NCBI GenBank assembly: GCA_016930895.1
Contig: JAFGFV010000245.1
Location: forward strand, 1-17,095
DNA length: 17,095 nt
Direction of reading: 5' to 3'
From: Spirochaetales bacterium
Lineage (GTDB): Bacteria > Spirochaetota > Spirochaetia > SZUA-6 > DRHE01
Below the pieces are notes generated by a model. That model searched no databases and had not been told where the DNA came from. It was given only the letters and a program-made list of their open reading frames with translations. Made by a program: the position numbers and the translations under genes. Numbering within the stretch: position 1 is the stretch's first letter; each line of letters starts with the position of its first letter. This document shows, one piece after another, positions 13,021 to 17,095 of this stretch.

Positions 13021-14589
13021 CTACTCCACCCGTCCGGCGACCCACCAGCGCCGGCTGTGCCGGTCCCGGTACAGCCAGAGGAGCGCCCCCGCGGCGTTTT
13101 CCCCATAGTAGTATTCCCGGGAGACTTCCCATTCCCACCAGTGCCCCGAGAGCAGGTAGGGCCCCCACAGGCGGCGGAACCCGAGGGCGCGAAGCTGCCC
13201 GGCTGGAGAGCCGCGCTCCGCCGCTGTGCCCCGCTCCACCGGCGGGTACGGCAGGGGTTGGGGGGAGCGAAAGATCCTCCGCACCAGGCCGGGCGCCTGC
13301 CGGCGCCGGGAGGCGGTCGCCGGCGGCAGACCCTCCAGGTTTTCCCAGCGATAGCTGCGCTCGGGGAGGTGCTCGTCCTCCAGGCAGGCCCTCTGCACGG
13401 CATCGTTGCCGAAAACCGCCCGCAGGCGGGCGAAGGCCCGGGCCGCCGCTGCGCGGCTCTGAGCGGAACGCTCCATGAACAGCTCCCGCTGGGCGACACT
13501 CTCCCGAGTATATGCGCCGGACAGGGCCACCGCCGTCACGGAGCCCGCCAGGCGGGTGGACTCGAGGCGGAGGGTAATCAGCTCGAGGAGCAGGCGGCGA
13601 TCCCGGGTGGGCGCCGCGGGAGTGATCGTCTGGCTCACCGTCTGCCCCTCTTCGATCTGCAGGGCCAGGTGGAGCTTCCGGAGCATCTCCTGCCGCGCTT
13701 GCGCGCCCTCGAGCAGCGGCTCCAGGCACCGGGAGGCCGCGTGGACCAAGCGCAGGGCCTCGCTCGCGGGGACGGGAAGCCGCACCGTGAACGAAGCCTC
13801 CGCCTCCACCGGCTCGGGCTGCAAGGGCAACTCCGAGCTGCCCCCGGCCAGGATCCCGGCAGCGAAGCGGTGGAGCCGTTCCGCCTCGGAACCAAAGCGC
13901 CGGCGCACGCTGCCGCACGGGAGAGCCAGGAACTCCCCCACGCTTTGCACGCCGAGCAGCGCGAGCCGTTCCAGGACGGCCGGCTCCAATGCCAGGACAC
14001 GCAGGGGGGCGCCGAGGGCTGCCTCCCGCTCCTGTTCCGGGGTGGCAAGCACATCCACGGCAGCACGCTCGGCCGCGGCAGCGCGGTCGGCCACGGCAGC
14101 GCGGTCAGCCACCGCCAGGGCCCGGGCGCGGGCTGCCGCGTAGCAGCCGAAACGGCTGAAGCCCACCACCACGACGGCATAAAGCCCCTCCCCGGCGAGC
14201 TCGGCATGAACGTGGGAGGCCCACTGCGCCAGCGAGGGGTAGAGCGGCACCAACCCCGTGGCGTCCACCCAGAACAGCCCCGGCTCGGGGCATGGCTCCA
14301 CCCTGGGGCTCAGGGTCTGGAGCCTCCGCAGGACGCTCCGGGCCCCCTCCTGGATTTCCCGTGCCGGCACGGCGGCGGCTCTCAGCTCGGCGGTGAGGGA
14401 GAGCCCGGCGGCATAGCGCATGCCCGGGCGCACGCCCTGGGCCCCGGCCCTGGCGTTGACGCTCAGGATCGTCCCCGTGGGGCTGTCCTTCGCGACGACC
14501 GCCGCAGGATGGAGCTTCCACTCCGGGCGCCGGATCAAGAGGAGCTGAAGGGCGAGTTGCGGGACGTCAACGCAGGCCAGGCGGACCAA
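13021..14589 (-). CDS. imuB: ImuB, inactive Y-family DNA polymerase-like protein
   Basis: This is a 522-residue Y-family relative. The N-terminal strand LACVDVPQLALQ keeps D8, but where active polymerases have SxDE it has FWVDATGL (106-112), lacking the catalytic Glu. This matches ImuB proteins, which act as a scaffold rather than a polymerase. Helix-hairpin-helix-like ALEPAVLERLALLGVQSVGE (200-219) and the little-finger domain follow. The C-terminal 60 residues (LSGHWWEWEVSREYYYG, then LWLYRDRHSRRWWVAG) are the ImuB-specific tail thought to bind ImuA/DnaE2. I see no clear beta-clamp-binding motif (QLxLF). Residues about 158-176 are a VADRAA repeat. Translation starts at TTG (14589) with GGAGG 6 bases upstream, inside the last 23 bp of imuA, so it is coupled. 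Confidence 0.9.
   Translation of the reverse strand: MVRLACVDVPQLALQLLLIRRPEWKLHPAAVVAKDSPTGTILSVNARAGAQGVRPGMRYAAGLSLTAELRAAAVPAREIQEGARSVLRRLQTLSPRVEPCPEPGLFWVDATGLVPLYPSLAQWASHVHAELAGEGLYAVVVVGFSRFGCYAAARARALAVADRAAVADRAAAAERAAVDVLATPEQEREAALGAPLRVLALEPAVLERLALLGVQSVGEFLALPCGSVRRRFGSEAERLHRFAAGILAGGSSELPLQPEPVEAEASFTVRLPVPASEALRLVHAASRCLEPLLEGAQARQEMLRKLHLALQIEEGQTVSQTITPAAPTRDRRLLLELITLRLESTRLAGSVTAVALSGAYTRESVAQRELFMERSAQSRAAAARAFARLRAVFGNDAVQRACLEDEHLPERSYRWENLEGLPPATASRRRQAPGLVRRIFRSPQPLPYPPVERGTAAERGSPAGQLRALGFRRLWGPYLLSGHWWEWEVSREYYYGENAAGALLWLYRDRHSRRWWVAGRVE
14063..14116. repeat. Three 18-bp tandem units inside imuB
   Basis: The units at 14063-14080, 14081-14098 and 14099-14116 match at 15 of 18 positions between neighbours. 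They encode VADRAA-type hexapeptides, predicted to be helical, at residues about 158-176 between the palm-like region and the helix-hairpin-helix. The phase is again a multiple of three. The unit is unrelated in sequence to the one in dnaE2. Confidence 0.75.
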
Positions 14590-15238
14590 CGAACACCTCC
14601 ATGCACCGCCCCCCGGGGGCCCGCCGCTTGTGCTTCAGAAACGAGACGCCGCAGCGGAAATCCCCCTCCGGGTCACGGCGGCGCAGGGCCTCGGCGCGCA
14701 CGGCTACCAGCGAGCTCAAGGAGGGGGCTCCCCGATTCTTCTCCGTCAGGATCAGCACCGCCGTGTTCTGGCGGCGTGCCAGCTGGGCGAGGCGTCCCTG
14801 GAGCCCCAGGCCGAGCGCCAGGTCCCGGCCCAGGTCGAGCACCACCAGGGCGAACGCGCCCGTGCGCAGCAGCCAATCCGCAGCCTGTCCCGCCGAGGTG
14901 CTGCCGGCAAGCCGGACCACGGGCAGGGCAGGCAGCGCCACCCCGGCGGCGGCCGCGTCCGGGGGGTAGAACGAATCCTCCCGCGCCGAGACCCACACCG
15001 CGTACTCCCCCTGTTCCTGCGCCTGTCGGATCAGGGCGCAGGCCAGGCTCAGGAAGGGTGCCCCCGTCGGACCGGAGAGCTCGACCAGCCTGCCCGCCAA
15101 CCCCTCCAGGCTCCAGGGCACCGTCTCCGGCGCAGACGGTCCTCCCGCTTCCAGATCGGAGGCCCGCACCAGGTGAAGCGCGAGCGCCCTGCCACCCCGA
15201 CTGTCTCCCGCCGTCGGGCTCGGTTGAGCCGTCAACAT
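14567..15238 (-). CDS. imuA: ImuA-like RecA-fold mutasome protein
   Basis: This 223-residue protein has a RecA-like core. The strand and loop LVELSGPTGAPFLSLACALI (51-70) occupy the Walker A position but lack the GK(T/S), so ATP binding is doubtful. VWVSAREDSFYPPDAAAAGV (81-100) parallels the RecA 'DAEHALDPxYAxxLGV' segment. ALVVLDL (130-136) is the Walker B-like strand, and LKHKRRAPGGR (201-211) is the loop-2-like end. Identification rests largely on its place directly before imuB and dnaE2. In such cassettes ImuA and ImuB connect DnaE2 to damaged DNA and the clamp. I chose the ATG at 15238; a frame extension to 15343 would run through the promoter and the preceding gene's end and is rejected. 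There is no ribosome site before this ATG, and the predicted transcription start is only about 6 bases upstream. Its end overlaps imuB by 23 bp. Confidence 0.78.
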   Translation of the reverse strand: MLTAQPSPTAGDSRGGRALALHLVRASDLEAGGPSAPETVPWSLEGLAGRLVELSGPTGAPFLSLACALIRQAQEQGEYAVWVSAREDSFYPPDAAAAGVALPALPVVRLAGSTSAGQAADWLLRTGAFALVVLDLGRDLALGLGLQGRLAQLARRQNTAVLILTEKNRGAPSLSSLVAVRAEALRRRDPEGDFRCGVSFLKHKRRAPGGRCMEVFVGPPGLR

Positions 15239-15239
15239 G

Positions 15240-15261
15240 ATACTTAACAAATTTATAGTAT
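15240..15261. promoter_or_regulatory. Dyad over the imuA promoter -10 box, candidate operator
   Basis: ATACT (15240-15244) and AGTAT (15257-15261) are inverted copies separated by 12 bases. One more matching pair two bases outside gives TNATACT-N12-AGTATNA. The dyad covers the -10 hexamer and the expected start site, a good position for a repressor. It is not the E. coli (CTG-N10-CAG) or Bacillus (GAAC-N4-GTTC) LexA box. Confidence 0.4.
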
Positions 15262-15280
15262 AAGAGAGACGCGATGTCAA
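15252..15280 (-). promoter_or_regulatory. Sigma-70-type promoter of imuA-imuB-dnaE2
   Basis: On the minus strand a perfect TTGACA (15280-15275) is followed after 17 bases by TATAAA (15257-15252). It lies in a 67-bp AT-rich gap between the response-regulator stop and imuA. The start would be near 15245. Near-consensus strength suggests the cassette is normally held off by a repressor. Confidence 0.75.
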
Positions 15281-15305
15281 GCCAGAGGCAGACGGCCTGG
15301 AAAGA

Positions 15306-16019
15306 TTATCCCGGGCGGAACTCGTAGCCAGCGCCCCGGACATTCACGAAATACCGGGGCTCGGAGGGATTCGGCTCGAAGTAGCGGCGCAGCCTCACGA
15401 TGAAGTTGTCCACCGTGCGGGTTTCCACTTCCCCGTGGGTCTGCCACACGTTCTTGAGCAGCTCCTCCCGCGGCACCACCCTGCCGGCGTTCTCCACCAG
15501 GTACTTCAGGAGCCCCGCTTCCAGCGGAGTCAACCGCAGGCTCTTGCCTTTGGCCGTGCACTCGAGGGTGCCGAAGTCCACCTCGTTGTCCCCGAAGCGG
15601 TAGCGGGCGCCCTTCTGGAGGAGCTTCCGGTACCACTGCTTGCGCCGAAGCATCCCCCTGACCCGCAGCAGCAGCTCCTTGAGGTGGAACGGCTTGGTCA
15701 GGTAGTCGTCGGCCCCGAACTCCAGTCCCCGGATCCGGTCCGCCGCCGTGGCCCTGGCCGTGAGCATCAGGATCGGGATCTGCGGGGCCCGCTCGCGGAC
15801 CCGGCGCGCCACCTCGAAGCCGTCGATGTGCGGCAGCATGAGGTCGAGGATGATCAGGTCCACCGGTTCGGACTCGAAGCGCGCGAGGGCTTCGGCCCCG
15901 TCGGCGGCTCGGACCACCCGGTATCCTTCTTCGGTGAGGTTGTACTCCAGGCCGATGGCCAGGCTCTCCTCGTCCTCCACGAGAAGGACGACGCTGCCTT
16001 CCAGCCCGCCGCTTTCCAC
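15306..16019 (-). CDS. OmpR/PhoB-family response regulator
   Basis: This 237-residue regulator has a receiver domain with acidic pocket E15/D16, phosphoacceptor D59 in LIILDLMLPHIDG, T87 and K109 in DDYLTKPF. It is joined by a short basic linker (about 122-138) to a C-terminal winged helix. The recognition helix lies in TRTVDNFIVRLRRYF and the wing in VNVRGAGYEF at the end. It should bind direct repeats as a dimer after phosphorylation by the kinase encoded immediately upstream. It starts with GTG one base after the kinase stop, with AGAGGAAG as ribosome site, so the pair is coupled. Its targets are not known. The mutasome promoter begins only 26 bp beyond its stop, with no clear terminator between, so some read-through into imuA is likely. 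Confidence 0.92.
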   Translation of the reverse strand: MESGGLEGSVVLLVEDEESLAIGLEYNLTEEGYRVVRAADGAEALARFESEPVDLIILDLMLPHIDGFEVARRVRERAPQIPILMLTARATAADRIRGLEFGADDYLTKPFHLKELLLRVRGMLRRKQWYRKLLQKGARYRFGDNEVDFGTLECTAKGKSLRLTPLEAGLLKYLVENAGRVVPREELLKNVWQTHGEVETRTVDNFIVRLRRYFEPNPSEPRYFVNVRGAGYEFRPG

Positions 16020-16020
16020 C

Positions 16021-17058
16021 CTACGCTTCCTCTCCAGATGGGGCGCGCTCCGCCGAGGCCGCCCCGGCCCCCGGCGCTCCGTCCTCCGGCGACCCGTCGA
16101 TTTCGGCCGGACGGTAGGTGCCGGGGACCACGGGCAGCTCGATGTGGAAGGTAGTGCCCATGTTGCGTCCCTGGCTGATCACCCGGATGGTGCCACGGTG
16201 ATGGCGGATGATCTCCCGGACCCAGTACAGGCCCAGCCCGGTGCCCTTGACGGTGGGGTTGTCCGGATTGTACAGGCGCGTGAACTTCTTGAACACCTCT
16301 TTGCGTTCCTTCTCCGGGATGCCGATCCCGCGGTCGGTCACGTCGATACTGAAACGCCTGGGGGTGCAGCGCAGGGCCACCGTCAGGTGCGCTGGACCCT
16401 TGGTATACTTGATGGCGTTGTCGAAGAGGTTGTTGAAGACCATCCTGAGGGCGCGGCGGTCCGCCCGGCAGGCGCAGGGGGCCTGGCCGGTGATCTCGAC
16501 CGCCCCGGCGGGCAGTCGGAACTGCTCGACCGCCTCCTCCACCAGCCTGTAGACCAGGGTCTCCCCCCGGTATACCCGGGGCTGGTACATCCGGCGCTTC
16601 TCCTCCAGCCCGGAGATTTCCAGGATCGAGTGGATCAGGGCGTGCAGCCGCTCGGTGTCCTTCGTCATGAGGCCCAGAAACTCCGCCCGCTTTTCCGGCG
16701 GGACCTCCCGGGAGCTCAGGGTCTCCACGTACAGCTGGAGCGAGGCCAGGGGGCTCTTGAGCTCATGGGTCACGTTGGCGATGAAGTTGTCGTACATGCG
16801 GTTGATCTTCATCTGCTGGGCCAGGCTGCTGAAGATCAGAACCATCGCAGTGGCCACCGCCACCAGGAGGACGATCCCCCCGACCAGGGCGACGATGTTC
16901 TTGGCGCTGAACACGAACTGCGGCGAGATCTTCTCGCCCACCTCCACGAAGATCATGTAGTTGGATACGTACCAGTAGATCCACAGACCCAGGAGGGCAA
17001 ACCAGGCCACCTGGGCCAACACGAAAATCGCGATCGGGCTGCGGCGACGGCGTCTCAT
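16021..17058 (-). CDS. Membrane sensor histidine kinase
   Basis: This is a 345-residue kinase with a polybasic start (MRRRRRS) and two membrane segments (about 9-31 and 54-77) enclosing a short external loop of some 22 residues. There is no HAMP or PAS domain: TM2 leads directly to the dimerisation helix with H98 in FIANVTHELKSPLASL. The ATPase domain has N-box NNLFDNAIKY (209-218), G1 DRGIGIP (242-248), F-box FKKFTRLY (256-263) and G2 GTGLGLYWV (272-280). The last 35 residues are a Pro/Gly/Ala/Glu-rich tail. The tiny loop suggests sensing within or near the membrane or through a partner protein. It phosphorylates the regulator encoded one base downstream. The ATG follows TTTGGAG closely (about 3 bases), a rather short spacing. 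The resemblance to PhoR is general only, so no symbol is given. Confidence 0.92.
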   Translation of the reverse strand: MRRRRRSPIAIFVLAQVAWFALLGLWIYWYVSNYMIFVEVGEKISPQFVFSAKNIVALVGGIVLLVAVATAMVLIFSSLAQQMKINRMYDNFIANVTHELKSPLASLQLYVETLSSREVPPEKRAEFLGLMTKDTERLHALIHSILEISGLEEKRRMYQPRVYRGETLVYRLVEEAVEQFRLPAGAVEITGQAPCACRADRRALRMVFNNLFDNAIKYTKGPAHLTVALRCTPRRFSIDVTDRGIGIPEKERKEVFKKFTRLYNPDNPTVKGTGLGLYWVREIIRHHRGTIRVISQGRNMGTTFHIELPVVPGTYRPAEIDGSPEDGAPGAGAASAERAPSGEEA

Positions 17059-17071
17059 GACTCCAAAGCGC

Positions 17072-17093
17072 TTTTACAGTTGTTTTACCGTAC
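17072..17093. promoter_or_regulatory. 11-bp-phased direct repeat upstream of the sensor kinase
   Basis: TTTTACAGTTG (17072-17082) is directly followed by TTTTACCGTAC (17083-17093). The TTTTAC cores are 11 bp apart, the helical phase used by OmpR/PhoB-family dimers (compare the Bacillus PhoP TTAACA repeats). It lies 13 bases upstream of the kinase ATG and could be an autoregulatory site. The rest of the promoter is beyond the window edge. Confidence 0.45.
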
Positions 17094-17095
17094 CA

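Noticed and set aside
9690..13478. A 1262-codon open frame on the plus strand opposite dnaE2, and other long plus-strand frames opposite accepted genes
   Set aside because: GC-rich third positions remove stop codons from the opposite strand. The translations are Pro/Arg/Gly/His-rich without any recognisable domain, while the minus strand encodes clear DnaE2 motifs throughout.
13017..13499. N-terminal extension of DnaE2
   Set aside because: It is a shadow of the imuB C-terminus. The PHP domain start fits the ATG at 13016.
15239..15343. Upstream start for imuA at 15343
   Set aside because: It would place a consensus promoter inside the coding region and overlap the end of the response-regulator gene.

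Overview
The window is 17.1 kb of GC-rich DNA in which every gene I accept lies on the minus strand, so transcription runs from high to low coordinates. The most likely source is a high-GC spirochaete. The main hint is the sugar-binding protein, whose signal peptide ends in FAGGGQEA, a style common in spirochaete binding proteins. This is family-level pattern recognition, not proof. I see no rRNA, tRNA, CRISPR array, insertion sequence or prophage gene.

In transcription order: (1) A two-component system, sensor kinase (17058-16021) then OmpR/PhoB-type regulator (16019-15306), with an 11-bp-phased direct repeat just upstream of the kinase start. (2) A translesion-synthesis (mutasome) cassette, imuA-imuB-dnaE2 (15238-9687). 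The genes overlap or are 4 bp apart, and a strong sigma-70-type promoter with a dyad over its -10 box precedes them. imuB and dnaE2 each carry 18-bp tandem repeats inside the reading frame. (3) An RbsABC/LsrABCD-type sugar ABC transporter (9431-4799): binding protein, duplicated ATPase and two different permeases. It has a well-formed promoter, a GntR/FadR-like half-site palindrome in the leader, and a perfect hairpin between the binding-protein and ATPase genes. (4) A tightly packed redox cluster (4683 to beyond position 1): a cysteine-rich Fe-S protein, a small ferredoxin, a 3-beta-hydroxysteroid-dehydrogenase-like protein, a classical SDR, an Old Yellow Enzyme-type Fe-S flavoprotein and an SCP2 sterol-carrier-like protein cut by the window edge.

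The first three blocks are known kinds of system. The fourth is the least explained. Its parts (lipid carrier, ketone/alcohol dehydrogenases, enoate-type reductase, two electron carriers) look like an anaerobic pathway that stores, oxidises and reduces a hydrophobic cyclic or enone substrate, but the substrate cannot be read from the sequence. Because only a weak candidate promoter and an imperfect hairpin separate it from the ABC transporter, co-transcription with the transporter is possible.

No gene-free stretch exceeds 300 bases. The longest is 9432-9686 (255 bp), which holds the transporter promoter, two hairpins, a 13-bp direct repeat and a candidate operator.
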